The position numbers and the translations under genes were made by a program. The notes under the pieces were generated by a model, which ran no database searches, had not been told where the DNA came from, and worked only from the letters and a program-made list of their open reading frames with translations. A stretch of DNA of 36,168 nucleotides from Candidatus Planktophila sp. (GTDB lineage: Bacteria; Actinomycetota; Actinomycetes; Nanopelagicales; Nanopelagicaceae). Shown one piece after another: positions 24,727 to 34,576 of this stretch (positions are counted from its first letter, which is position 1; every line of letters starts with the position of its first letter). Location of the stretch: positions 1 through 36,168 of the forward strand of contig JAIOWZ010000013.1 in the NCBI GenBank assembly GCA_021741905.1, given 5' to 3'.

Positions 24727-25470
24727 ATGAATACAGCCATCCTCCTTGCCGCATTAACAGCCGTTGCCACTACAACTGGTGGGTTTATCGCCATCAAAGT
24801 TAAGGATCGTCTGCACTTGGTCCTTGGATTGTCGGCGGGTCTGCTTCTCGGCTTAGTCGCCTTTGACCTTTTGCCTGAAGTTTTCGAGATGAATACCTCG
24901 ACCTTTGGCAATGTCCCTGTTGTTTCAATTGCATTAGTAATTGGCTTTTTAATACTGCATTTTGCTGAACAGCTTTTTGGCTCTCATGAACCAGCGCACA
25001 GCGATTATGGTCATGATCACGAACACTCATTAAACATCGCAGGCACCCTAGGTGCTGCTGCAATGGCGGGGCATGTTTTTCTAGATGGACTTGCACTTGG
25101 CCTTGCTTTCAAAGTGAGCGATGCGTTGGGCTATGCCGTCTTTATCGCGATCTTGGCCCACGCTTTTAGCGATGGTCTCAATACCGTTTCACTCTTGATT
25201 AAGAGCGGCCATTGGACCAAGACTTCGATTCTATTATTGGGCGCAGATGCAGTGATGCGCATTAGCGGCGCGGCACTTGGCAGCTATATCGCTTTTTCAG
25301 ATCAATCAATGGCGTTGTATTTGGCGGCATTTTCAGGCTTTGTTATTTACCTTGCAACCTCACACATCTTGCCTGAAGCACACTCTCGTCATCCATCCCG
25401 CTTAACAATGCTTGCGACAATTGCAGGCGTTGTTGCCATGTGGCTGATAGTTGGAAACATCGGTGAGTAG
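24727..25470 (+). CDS. ZIP family divalent metal transporter
   Basis: A 247-residue membrane protein with about eight helices. The metal-site helices show H116/D120 (GHVFLDGLALG) and H145/D149 (AHAFSDGLNT), variants of the ZIP HxxxE pattern, and the cytoplasmic loop is histidine-rich (HSDYGHDHEH, 91-100). It imports zinc, possibly iron or manganese. I use ATG 24727, which has a -10 box 6 bases upstream; an upstream in-frame TTG at 24709 would lie next to the operator. The downstream Fur-family gene overlaps its end by 8 bases, so importer and repressor form one autoregulated operon. Confidence 0.88.
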   Translation: MNTAILLAALTAVATTTGGFIAIKVKDRLHLVLGLSAGLLLGLVAFDLLPEVFEMNTSTFGNVPVVSIALVIGFLILHFAEQLFGSHEPAHSDYGHDHEHSLNIAGTLGAAAMAGHVFLDGLALGLAFKVSDALGYAVFIAILAHAFSDGLNTVSLLIKSGHWTKTSILLLGADAVMRISGAALGSYIAFSDQSMALYLAAFSGFVIYLATSHILPEAHSRHPSRLTMLATIAGVVAMWLIVGNIGE

Positions 25471-25828
25471 ATCTAACCCACGTGTTCTAAGCACTTTAGA
25501 ACGTGCCGGAGGCTTTGCCAGCGCACAAGAAGTATATAAATTGATGCAGCGCGAAGGTGAAAAAATAGGTTTAACCACTGTTTATCGTTCCTTGCAAAGT
25601 CTGGTCAATGACAAGATTGTTGATGTATTGCGACGCGATGATGGTGAAGCAATTTATCGTCTCTGCGGAGAAAACCATCATCACCACCTTGTGTGCAAGA
25701 GCTGTGGCGAGACCGTTGAAATTGAAGGTGTCGCAATTGAAAAATGGGCGAAAGCAATGGCCGCAGAACATGGTTTTAGAGATGTCGGACATACCGCAGA
25801 GATCTTTGGTCTCTGCTCAAAATGTTAA
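25463..25828 (+). CDS. zur: Fur-family metalloregulator, probably Zur
   Basis: A 121-residue Fur-family repressor from GTG 25463 (GGAAA 6 bases upstream); an upstream TTG is less likely. The DNA-binding helix region [12 protein letters not shown] (36-47) is followed by the dimer domain with [10 protein letters not shown] (72-81) and GLCSKC at the very end; C78, C81, C118 and C121 make the structural zinc site. It overlaps the ZIP importer gene and lies between glyS and uppS, where mycobacterial zur also lies, which favours zinc rather than iron. Its 3' end overlaps the convergent uppS by 4 bases. Confidence 0.88.
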   Translation: MSRSNPRVLSTLERAGGFASAQEVYKLMQREGEKIGLTTVYRSLQSLVNDKIVDVLRRDDGEAIYRLCGENHHHHLVCKSCGETVEIEGVAIEKWAKAMAAEHGFRDVGHTAEIFGLCSKC

Positions 25829-26529
25829 GCCTTACCAAACCTTCTATCTCTAGCTGAGTACTCCTCAATCGCTTTCCACAATGTCTTTCGTGTTACATCT
25901 GGCCACAACACATCCATAAAGACAAACTCAGCGTAAACACTTTGCCAAGGCAGAAAATTACTGGTGCGCTGCTCCCCCGAAGATCGAAGAAATAAGTCAA
26001 CATCACTCATCTGTGGAGAATCTAAATATTTAGCAAAGACCTTGTCGGTAATTGCATCTGCCTTAACTTTGCCGCGCTTCACATCGCGAGCAAGCTCTGC
26101 AGCGGCATCGACAATCTCTGCGCGCCCGCCATAATTAACACACATATTCAAAGTCAACTTCTTATTCTTTTTTGTTAGCTCTTCAGCCTCTTCTAACTCA
26201 TTGATAACACTGCTCCACAATCGCTTGGGACGTCCAATCCAACGGATTCGAACACCCATCTCGTTCATTTGATCGCGGCGTCTGCGAATAACATCTCTGT
26301 TAAAGCCCATCAAGAATTTGACCTCTTCGGGTGATCGACGCCAATTCTCTGTTGAAAATGCATAAGCGCTGATCTCTTTAACGCCAAATTCAATTGCACC
26401 TTTAACAACATCAAATAACGCTGCTTCTCCTGCTTCATGTCCTGCTGTGCGAGGTAATCCACGCTTTTGCGCCCAACGCCCATTGCCATCCATAACAATT
26501 GCAACATGATGAGGAATCTTTATTGTCAT
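25825..26529 (-). CDS. uppS: cis-isoprenyl diphosphate synthase
   Basis: A 234-residue UPP-synthase-family enzyme. The catalytic Asp (D14) and surrounding motif [32 protein letters not shown], and the C-terminal [18 protein letters not shown] with AEFVF are typical. It condenses isopentenyl diphosphate units in cis to make the polyprenyl carrier (C50-C55) used for peptidoglycan; product chain length cannot be told. The start overlaps the recO stop by 4 bases, a common actinobacterial pairing. Confidence 0.95.
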   Translation of the reverse strand: MTIKIPHHVAIVMDGNGRWAQKRGLPRTAGHEAGEAALFDVVKGAIEFGVKEISAYAFSTENWRRSPEEVKFLMGFNRDVIRRRRDQMNEMGVRIRWIGRPKRLWSSVINELEEAEELTKKNKKLTLNMCVNYGGRAEIVDAAAELARDVKRGKVKADAITDKVFAKYLDSPQMSDVDLFLRSSGEQRTSNFLPWQSVYAEFVFMDVLWPDVTRKTLWKAIEEYSARDRRFGKA

Positions 26530-27257
26530 ACCCGCTCCACCATTGGCAAGGAACGCAAGCCGCGTTCAAGGTGCCATTGTAAGTATGCCGCGATTAAACC
26601 ACTAGCCTCTCGGCGGTTTTTTCCTTCACTTGCCGATGCAATATCCCAATCACTAGAGAGCAATGCTCCCATCAGTTCAAGAGTTTCTGGCGCAGGGGTT
26701 GCGCAAGCCGATGGCCGACAATCTGCGCACACTGATCCACCGCCAACTAATGAAAAGTATCTATGTGGTCCGGGTGCTTCACACTTTGAACAAATAGTCA
26801 TTGATGGTGCATACCCGGCAACAGCTAAAGACCTCAACAAAAATGCATCGAGAATTAACAGTGGTTCATAGCGATTTTCTGCCAATGCTTTCATGCTACC
26901 AACTACTAATTGAAACTCTTGCAACGCTGGTTCATTTTCTTGGCTTGTAAAACGCTCTGCTGCTTCCAAAATCGCTGCAGCAACTGTCCAGCGCTGATAA
27001 TCCTCGGTTAACGCTTCTCCATAATTCATTAACGCTTCTACTTGTGTGACAGTGTCGAAAGTTTTACCGGTATAGAGCTGAATATCTACGTGGCTTCCAG
27101 GTTCAAGCCGTGCTCCAAATTTTGATTTGGTTCGACGAACCCCTTTTGCCACGCCACGAATACGTCCATGATCGCGGGTAAGCATTGTGATGATGCGGTC
27201 TGCTTCTCCAAGTTTTTGAGTGCGCAATACAATTGCCTCATCCCGGTACAAACTCAT
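26526..27257 (-). CDS. recO: DNA repair protein RecO
   Basis: A 243-residue protein with an N-terminal OB fold ([24 protein letters not shown]... about 4-80), a helical middle and a C-terminal zinc motif CSKCEAPG ... CADC (about 182-204). RecO anneals SSB-coated DNA and with RecR loads RecA at gaps. It lies between leuA and uppS. TACCTT 7 bases before the ATG suggests a leaderless promoter, although leuA ends only 22 bases away. Confidence 0.93.
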   Translation of the reverse strand: MSLYRDEAIVLRTQKLGEADRIITMLTRDHGRIRGVAKGVRRTKSKFGARLEPGSHVDIQLYTGKTFDTVTQVEALMNYGEALTEDYQRWTVAAAILEAAERFTSQENEPALQEFQLVVGSMKALAENRYEPLLILDAFLLRSLAVAGYAPSMTICSKCEAPGPHRYFSLVGGGSVCADCRPSACATPAPETLELMGALLSSDWDIASASEGKNRREASGLIAAYLQWHLERGLRSLPMVERV

Positions 27258-27264
27258 ACGGGTA

Positions 27265-27270
27265 AAGGTA
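27265..27270 (-). promoter_or_regulatory. -10 box of leaderless recO promoter
   Basis: TACCTT on the minus strand, 7 bases before the recO ATG at 27257, in the 22-base gap after leuA. Confidence 0.5.
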
Positions 27271-27279
27271 GTGCGTGGA

Positions 27280-29016
<1,737 letters not shown>

Positions 29017-30330
29017 TTAAAGGACGGGCAAATAGCGATCAAGTTCAAAAGCGCTGACTTGGCGGCTGTACTCAAGCCATTCTGCCCGCTTATTGCGTAA
29101 CACATATTCAAATACATGCTCCCCTAGGGTTTGGCGAACTAACTCGCTCTTTTCCATTTCAATGATTGCTTCATTCAGATTTGAAGGCAGTGCAACAGCA
29201 TCCTTTGAGTCACTTAAAACATACTTTTCTTCAACACCTTTAAGGCCTGCAGCCAACATCACCGCGTAGGCAAGGTATGGATTACATGCTGTATCTGGTG
29301 ATCTGAATTCAATTCGTGTTGAGTTTTCCTTCTTTGGCTTATACATAGGAATTCGAACGAGTGCGCCGCGATCGCTCTGACCCCAATTAGCTATTGCTGG
29401 TGCTTCTCCTCCGCCATGTAAACGCTTATAAGAATTGACCCACTGGTTCGTGATTGCGGTGATTTCTGGTGCGTGCTTAATGAGCCCTGCAATAAATGAA
29501 CGTCCAACAGAAGAAAGGTTAAATTCTGCATTTGGATCATAAAATGCATTGTCTTCACCTTTAAACAAAGAAACATGAGTATGCATTCCGCTACCTGGAT
29601 GATCGGTAAATGGCTTTGGCATAAATGAGGCATGGAAACCTTGATCCATGGCAACCTCTTTAATAACATGGCGAAAAGTCATGATGTTGTCGGCAGTAGA
29701 TAGCGCATCTGCATCTCGTAGATCGATTTCTTGTTGACCTGGTCCACCTTCGTGATGTGAAAACTCAACGCTAATACCCATCGCTTCAAGCAAAGTAATT
29801 GCCTGCCTGCGAAAGTCGTGGCCCACTGCAGCAGGTGTGTGGTCAAAGTATCCACCTTGGTCAACAGGCACTGGTGCAACACCTGTTTCAGGAGTGCTCT
29901 TAAACAAGAAGAATTCAATTTCAGGGTGTGTGTAACAGGTGTAACCCATTGTTGCGGCTTTATCTAAAATTCGGCGCAAAACATTGCGGGGGTCAGCTGG
30001 TGAGGCAGAACCATCTGGCATGGTGATGTCACAAAACATTCGAGCTGCCCCTGGTGCTTCGGTGCGCCATGGCAAAATAGAAAATGTTGCTGGATCTGGT
30101 TTTGCTAACATGTCAGATTCAGTTACACGCGCAAATCCTTCAATTGAAGAGCCATCAAAGCCAATTCCTTCATCAAATGCATTTTCAAGTTCAGCTGGTG
30201 CAATCGCTACAGATTTCAAAAATCCCAATACATCGGTAAACCACAAACGCACAAAGCGAATATTGCGCTCTTCCAGGGTGCGAAGTACGAACTCTTGCTG
30301 CTTATTAAGATCTGTAGACATAAGACCCAT
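29017..30330 (-). CDS. glnA2: glutamine synthetase, GlnA2-like
   Basis: A 437-residue type I glutamine synthetase. The N-terminal stretch FVLRTLEERNIRFVRLWFTDVLGFLKSVAI and IGFDGSSIEGFARVTESD strongly resembles mycobacterial GlnA2. Catalytic blocks (PEIEFFLF, HHEGGPGQQEID, GSGMHTHVSL, RIEFRSPD) are present. No adenylylation-site tyrosine is seen (LPSNLNEAIIEME instead of a NLYDLP-type loop), so control is probably not by adenylylation. It makes glutamine from glutamate and ammonia. A second in-frame ATG at 30321 is an alternative start. TAACTT at 30343-30348 is a possible -10 box. It follows cysE by 36 bases. Confidence 0.94.
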   Translation of the reverse strand: MGLMSTDLNKQQEFVLRTLEERNIRFVRLWFTDVLGFLKSVAIAPAELENAFDEGIGFDGSSIEGFARVTESDMLAKPDPATFSILPWRTEAPGAARMFCDITMPDGSASPADPRNVLRRILDKAATMGYTCYTHPEIEFFLFKSTPETGVAPVPVDQGGYFDHTPAAVGHDFRRQAITLLEAMGISVEFSHHEGGPGQQEIDLRDADALSTADNIMTFRHVIKEVAMDQGFHASFMPKPFTDHPGSGMHTHVSLFKGEDNAFYDPNAEFNLSSVGRSFIAGLIKHAPEITAITNQWVNSYKRLHGGGEAPAIANWGQSDRGALVRIPMYKPKKENSTRIEFRSPDTACNPYLAYAVMLAAGLKGVEEKYVLSDSKDAVALPSNLNEAIIEMEKSELVRQTLGEHVFEYVLRNKRAEWLEYSRQVSAFELDRYLPVL

Positions 30331-30366
30331 TCTTACAAATGCAAGTTACGGCTGTGTTAACTACTC

Positions 30367-30879
30367 CTAGATAACAAAGAAATCAGCGTGATCAAGCATG
30401 GTTCTTGGCGCTAAATCTTTAGTAATGACCGCGTTAGCGCTAATTCTAGATCCCTCGCCAACGGTGACATTTCCGAGCACCCGTGCCCCAGCGCCAATAA
30501 TCACATTATTTTCAATGGTCGGATGGCGGTTACCCTCTTCAATCCCACGAGCACCCAGTGTTACATCGTGATACATCATCACATCATCACCGATAACTGA
30601 AGTTGCACCGATGACAACACCCATACCGTGGTCAATAAAAAAGCGACGGCCTATTTTTGCTGCTGGATGAATTTCAATTCCGGTTGAAGAACGCACCAAG
30701 TTGGAATGAATACGCGCAATCAATTTGAGTCGGCGGTTCCATAAGAAATGTGAAATTCGATGTCCCCAAATCGCATGCACACCTGGGTATGCCAAAGCGA
30801 CCTCTAAACGATTACGCGCAGCCGGATCATGGCTCAGCGCGTTATCAAGGTCTTCAATGATGCGACTTAATATTGGCAT
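30367..30879 (-). CDS. cysE: serine O-acetyltransferase
   Basis: A 170-residue enzyme of the shorter CysE type: an N-terminal helical domain followed by a left-handed beta-helix of hexapeptide repeats (from about residue 70, [30 protein letters not shown] onward) with the family's DHG and HPTI blocks. It acetylates serine with acetyl-CoA to give O-acetylserine, the substrate of CysK encoded just upstream. Three bases separate it from the cysK stop with no Shine-Dalgarno, so it depends on cysK translation and hence on the same control. Confidence 0.95.
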   Translation of the reverse strand: MPILSRIIEDLDNALSHDPAARNRLEVALAYPGVHAIWGHRISHFLWNRRLKLIARIHSNLVRSSTGIEIHPAAKIGRRFFIDHGMGVVIGATSVIGDDVMMYHDVTLGARGIEEGNRHPTIENNVIIGAGARVLGNVTVGEGSRISANAVITKDLAPRTMLDHADFFVI

Positions 30880-30882
30880 GAA

Positions 30883-31809
30883 TTAGTCAACCAAATCCTC
30901 ATAGAGAACTGTTGATAGATAACGCTCACCATTTGACGCACAGATAACAACGATGTTCTTGCCTGCAAACTCTGGACGCTTTGCAATCTCTGAAGCCGCC
31001 CACAACGTTGCACCAGATGAAATACCAGCAAGGAAGCCTTCTTCTGCACCAGCACGGCGTGCATACTTAATTGCATCTGCCGCTGTTGCATCCAAGATTT
31101 CATCATAAACGGTGCGATCTAAAACATTAGGAATGAAGTTAGCTCCAATTCCTTGAATTGGGTGTGGTCCTGGCTCTCCACCATTTAAAATTGGAGATGC
31201 AGCTGGTTCGACACCAAACACCTTAATTGCAGGATTCTTTTCCTTTAAGTATTGCCCAGTACCAGTAATTGTTCCGCCTGTACCAATGCCTGAAATGAAT
31301 GCATCAACCTTGCCATCTAGATCGCGCCAGATTTCTGGTCCAGTTGTTGTGCGGTGAATAAAAGGACCTGCTTCGTTTTCAAACTGGCGAACTAACACAG
31401 CGCCAGATTCGGCAAGCTTTTCTGCAGCAGCAACTGCGCCCTTCATGCCTTCACCAGCTGGAGTTAGTACTAACTCTGCTCCGTATGCACGAATGAGCTT
31501 GCGACGCTCCTTTGAAACTGACTCTGGCATCGTCATAATCGCCTTATATCCACGTGCTGCCGCAACCATTGCAACTGCAATTCCGGTGTTTCCAGATGTT
31601 GCTTCAACAATTGTTCCGCCTGGCTTTAGTTCACCACTTGCTTCTGCAGCATCAATCATGGCAACGCCAAGACGATCCTTCACAGATGAAGTTGGGTTAT
31701 AGAACTCGAGCTTGGCATAAACGTTTCCCGCCGCGCCATCTGTGATCTTGTTGATACGCAGTAATGGTGTGTTTCCAAAAATTTCTGTGATGCTGTTATA
31801 GACCTTCAT
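30883..31809 (-). CDS. cysK: cysteine synthase (O-acetylserine sulfhydrylase A)
   Basis: A 308-residue fold-type II PLP enzyme. The PLP lysine is K44 in NPTSSVKDRLG; the phosphate and substrate loop TSGNTGIA (71-78) and GTGGTITGTG follow. It replaces the acetyl group of O-acetylserine with sulfide to form cysteine. The ribosome binding site AGGGGAGAAC is unusually strong for this window. A 74-base spacer separates it from an upstream cysteine-rich leader ORF that very likely controls cysK and cysE. Confidence 0.97.
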   Translation of the reverse strand: MKVYNSITEIFGNTPLLRINKITDGAAGNVYAKLEFYNPTSSVKDRLGVAMIDAAEASGELKPGGTIVEATSGNTGIAVAMVAAARGYKAIMTMPESVSKERRKLIRAYGAELVLTPAGEGMKGAVAAAEKLAESGAVLVRQFENEAGPFIHRTTTGPEIWRDLDGKVDAFISGIGTGGTITGTGQYLKEKNPAIKVFGVEPAASPILNGGEPGPHPIQGIGANFIPNVLDRTVYDEILDATAADAIKYARRAGAEEGFLAGISSGATLWAASEIAKRPEFAGKNIVVICASNGERYLSTVLYEDLVD

Positions 31810-31883
31810 AGTTCTCCCCTAAAAATAGTTTTTGATTTTGGTGAAATGGTGAAAAATTGACTGGCAGCGAAAAAGCAAAAGAA
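31810..31883 (-). promoter_or_regulatory. leader-to-cysK spacer with strong, possibly sequestered RBS
   Basis: This 74-base spacer ends in AGGGGAGAAC, the cysK ribosome binding site (31811-31820). Its GGAGA can pair with TCTCC (31902-31906 on the minus strand), which lies inside the leader ORF between its first and second Cys codons. A ribosome held at the last Cys codons would cover that segment and free the site. The pairing is only five base pairs and has not been folded computationally. The spacer is otherwise T-rich and shows no intrinsic terminator. Confidence 0.4.
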
Positions 31884-31961
31884 CTAGCAGCTACAAGATG
31901 TGGAGAGGCAGAAATCAACAACACGGTTTCGTGTAAATAACCAGTTGATGATCGTAAGCAT
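31884..31961 (-). CDS. cysteine-rich leader peptide upstream of cysK-cysE
   Basis: A 25-codon ORF (ATG 31961 to TAG 31884) whose peptide ends CLSTSCSC: four... of its last eight residues, three are Cys (codons 18, 23 and 25), with TGC the very last sense codon. TAGAAT lies exactly 6 bases before the ATG, so the ORF is probably leaderless and starts the cysK mRNA. Actinobacteria (studied in mycobacteria) use short ORFs with Cys codon tracts to sense charged tRNA-Cys: slow translation at the Cys codons exposes the downstream ribosome binding site. The same layout here implies that cysteine shortage raises cysK and cysE translation. Too short for ordinary gene finders. Confidence 0.72.
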   Translation of the reverse strand: MLTIINWLFTRNRVVDFCLSTSCSC

Positions 31962-31967
31962 GTGCAA

Positions 31968-31973
31968 ATTCTA
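31968..31973 (-). promoter_or_regulatory. -10 box of cysK operon promoter
   Basis: TAGAAT on the minus strand, 6 bases before the leader-peptide ATG at 31961, so the leader ORF would be the first thing transcribed. No strong -35 is seen. Confidence 0.6.
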
Positions 31974-31997
31974 CTGAATTGATTTATTTAAGCGAGT

Positions 31998-32012
31998 TGC
32001 AAATGATTTGCA
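31998..32012. promoter_or_regulatory. palindrome upstream of cysK promoter
   Basis: TGCAAATGATTTGCA, a perfect 6-3-6 inverted repeat centred about 44 bases before the proposed transcription start of the cysK operon and 2 bases after the nadE stop. The position suits an activator or repressor site. No T tract follows, so it is not a standard terminator of nadE. Confidence 0.4.
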
Positions 32013-32014
32013 GG

Positions 32015-33664
32015 TTACTGCTCATTCCAGCGTGAGGTCATTGGCAGGCGGCGATCTTTTCCAAATGCTCGCGCAGAGACCTTGGTGCCAGGTGGATATT
32101 GGCGACGTTTGTATTCAGCCTTATCAACTAGTGAAATAACACGGCGCACTAATTCAGGGTCAAAGCCATCGGCAAGTAGTACTTGGTAGCCATGATCCTC
32201 ATCAACATATGCTCGCAGCACCTGATCCAACAGTTCATAGTCAGGCAATGAATCAGAATCCTTTTGATCTGGACGCAGTTCAGCACTTGGCTCTTTTGTT
32301 ATTGATCGCTCAGGAATTGGTGGGGTTTGCCCGCGCTCCACCGCCACCGCATTTCGATATCTAGCAAGCGCCCACACATCAGTTTTATAAATATCTTTAA
32401 TCGGAGCAAAGCCGCCTACGGCATCTCCATAAAGTGTTGAATATCCAACAGCTAACTCACTCTTATTGCCTGTGGCCAAAACTAGGTGGCCCTCTTGGTT
32501 AGAAATACCCATCAAAGTGGTTCCGCGAACTCGCGCCTGCAGATTCTCTTCAGCTAAACCATTTAAAACAAGGTTGGCCATATAGGCATCAACCATCGGT
32601 GCAATCGGTGTGGTTCTGAAGTGAATGCCGGTGGCATCTGCCAAAGTCTGGGCATCTTCGACAGAATGACTCGATGAATACTTACTTGGCATTGCAACAC
32701 CATTGACCCGCTTGGCACCCAAGGCATCAATTGCAATTGCAGCCACCAATGCCGAATCAATACCACCAGATAATCCAAGGACTACAGATTTAAATCCATT
32801 CTTGCCAACATAATCACGAAGGCCCATAACAAGGCCCTGCCACATTTCGGCTTCATTGGACAAACGTGTTTCAACTGCTGGTGCTACAGAATCAGCATGA
32901 GAAGTTTGTTCTTCAGAAATTACTACATCTGGTCGTGAACTACCTTCGGCACATTCAATATCAACAACTATGAGTTGATCATCAAACTGGGCGGTGCGAG
33001 CAATTACTGCTCCATCTTTGCCAACAACAATGCTGTCGCCATCAAAAACCAAATCATCCTGACCACCTGTCATGTTGACGTAAGCAACAGGTGCTCCAAT
33101 TTCCTGGGCCCGCTTTTGAACTAGCGCCAATCGGACATCATCTTTGTTGCGCTCAAACGGTGAGCCGTTCGGAACAACCAATAAGCCAGGGGTTCTCTCT
33201 GAAATTGTTTCTAGTGAATGCCAAATGTCTTCACAAATTGCAACTGCTACATCAACACCATGGATTCGCACTACAAGGGTTTGATCCCCGGCCACAAAAT
33301 TTCGAAACTCATCAAAGACGCCGTAATTGGGTAAGTGGCGCTTTACATATCTAGCCTTGATCTTTCCCTCATGGATTACCGCAACTGCGTTCTTAGGCCC
33401 TTTGTCCAGATACCCAACAACTGCCACTAAATCACCAGTAATTCCAGCGGCAATCTCTTCGACAGCTTTGATGCTGGCTGCTTGAAAAGATGGTCGAAGT
33501 GCTAGATCTTCAACGGGGTATCCAGTCACAATCATTTCGGGGAAAACAATCAGATTTGCGCCTTGCCCTTGAGCATCTCTTACTGACTTAGAAATGAGCC
33601 CAGCATTGCCCGCAAGGTCACCAACGGTTGGGTTGATTTGGGCTAGCGCCACGCGCAACTTCAT
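32015..33664 (-). CDS. nadE: glutamine-dependent NAD+ synthetase
   Basis: A 549-residue two-domain enzyme. The N-terminal nitrilase-like glutaminase domain has the triad E43 (VFPEMIVTGYP), K108 (RYVKRHLPNYG) and C144 (AICEDIWH); the C-terminal synthetase has the P-loop LSGGIDSALVAAI. It converts nicotinic acid adenine dinucleotide to NAD+ using glutamine as the ammonia source, the last step of NAD synthesis. The ATG has no Shine-Dalgarno but TACACT exactly 6 bases upstream. It diverges from panB across 74 bases. Confidence 0.96.
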   Translation of the reverse strand: MKLRVALAQINPTVGDLAGNAGLISKSVRDAQGQGANLIVFPEMIVTGYPVEDLALRPSFQAASIKAVEEIAAGITGDLVAVVGYLDKGPKNAVAVIHEGKIKARYVKRHLPNYGVFDEFRNFVAGDQTLVVRIHGVDVAVAICEDIWHSLETISERTPGLLVVPNGSPFERNKDDVRLALVQKRAQEIGAPVAYVNMTGGQDDLVFDGDSIVVGKDGAVIARTAQFDDQLIVVDIECAEGSSRPDVVISEEQTSHADSVAPAVETRLSNEAEMWQGLVMGLRDYVGKNGFKSVVLGLSGGIDSALVAAIAIDALGAKRVNGVAMPSKYSSSHSVEDAQTLADATGIHFRTTPIAPMVDAYMANLVLNGLAEENLQARVRGTTLMGISNQEGHLVLATGNKSELAVGYSTLYGDAVGGFAPIKDIYKTDVWALARYRNAVAVERGQTPPIPERSITKEPSAELRPDQKDSDSLPDYELLDQVLRAYVDEDHGYQVLLADGFDPELVRRVISLVDKAEYKRRQYPPGTKVSARAFGKDRRLPMTSRWNEQ

Positions 33665-33670
33665 TTTTCA

Positions 33671-33676
33671 AGTGTA
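33671..33676 (-). promoter_or_regulatory. -10 box of leaderless nadE promoter
   Basis: TACACT on the minus strand, 6 bases before the nadE ATG at 33664. Confidence 0.55.
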
Positions 33677-33738
33677 ACGGGGGTACCCTTTGCCTTGTAC
33701 CCGGGGACTGCTTCAGGCGGCTTCGAGGAGAGGAAATA

Positions 33739-34551
33739 ATGGAAACTTTATATGGCGGTGCGCTGCATCGACGCGTCACAATTGTGGATCTAGCCGCTGC
33801 CAAAGGGCGCGGTGAAAAGTGGGCCATGCTCACTTCCTATGAATCCATGACCGCTGAAATCTTTGATGAGGCAGGAATTCCAGTGCTGCTAGTTGGAGAT
33901 AGCGCCGGCAATAATTTCTTAGGTGAAGAGAACACCATCCCGGTAACAGTTGATGAGTTAATCCCCCTTGCTCGCGCGGTAGTCCGCGGCTCACAGCGGG
34001 CCATGGTTGTTGCAGATCTGCCCTTTGGATCCTATGAAGCATCTGCCGAATTAGCCCTTGCAACATCGGTTCGCTTTTTCAAAGAGTCTGGGGTGATGGC
34101 GGTAAAGCTTGAAGGTGCCCAGATTGAAACTGTGAAAAAACTTGTCGCTAGCGGAATTCCAGTGATGGGCCACCTTGGCTTAACCCCGCAATCGATGCAT
34201 CAATTAGGTGGCTACAGAGTCCAGGGCAGAGCTGATGGTGATGTAATTGTCGAAGCTGCAAAAGCTCTACAGGCAGCTGGAGCCTTTGCCATTGTCTTAG
34301 AACTTGTCCCAGCAGAATTAGCTGCTCGAATCACCGCTGAATTAACCATTCCAACTATTGGAATTGGTGCTGGCGTTAATTGCGATGCCCAGGTTCTGGT
34401 GTGGACAGACTTGATGGGCATCACCAAAAAGGCCCCAAAATTAGCTAAGGCATATCGCAATTTAAGAGCGGAAATGTTGGCGGCAACAGCAGAGTTTGCC
34501 GCCGATGTTCGCTCTGGCCAATTCCCCACCGAGGCCCAAACCTTCAACTAG
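33739..34551 (+). CDS. panB: ketopantoate hydroxymethyltransferase
   Basis: A 270-residue TIM-barrel enzyme of usual length. Conserved stretches are AMLTSYESMTAEIFDEAGIPVLLVGDSAGNNFLG with the magnesium-binding Asp, VADLPFGSYEAS, AVKLEGAQ and PVMGHLGLTPQSMHQLGGYRVQGR. It transfers a hydroxymethyl group from methylene-tetrahydrofolate to 2-oxoisovalerate, the first step towards pantothenate and coenzyme A. A strong ribosome binding site (GAGGAGAGG) precedes the ATG, and TACCCT at 33684-33689 is a possible -10 box. No other pan gene is adjacent. Confidence 0.96.
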   Translation: METLYGGALHRRVTIVDLAAAKGRGEKWAMLTSYESMTAEIFDEAGIPVLLVGDSAGNNFLGEENTIPVTVDELIPLARAVVRGSQRAMVVADLPFGSYEASAELALATSVRFFKESGVMAVKLEGAQIETVKKLVASGIPVMGHLGLTPQSMHQLGGYRVQGRADGDVIVEAAKALQAAGAFAIVLELVPAELAARITAELTIPTIGIGAGVNCDAQVLVWTDLMGITKKAPKLAKAYRNLRAEMLAATAEFAADVRSGQFPTEAQTFN

Positions 34552-34576
34552 TCCCAACTTCAATTAAGGTAGCGGC

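Noticed and set aside
33679-33702. GGGTAC / GTACCC inverted repeat between nadE and panB
   Set aside because: Only a 6-bp stem with a long loop, and GTACCC also occurs as a direct repeat; it may simply contain the panB -10 box, so it is not listed as an operator.
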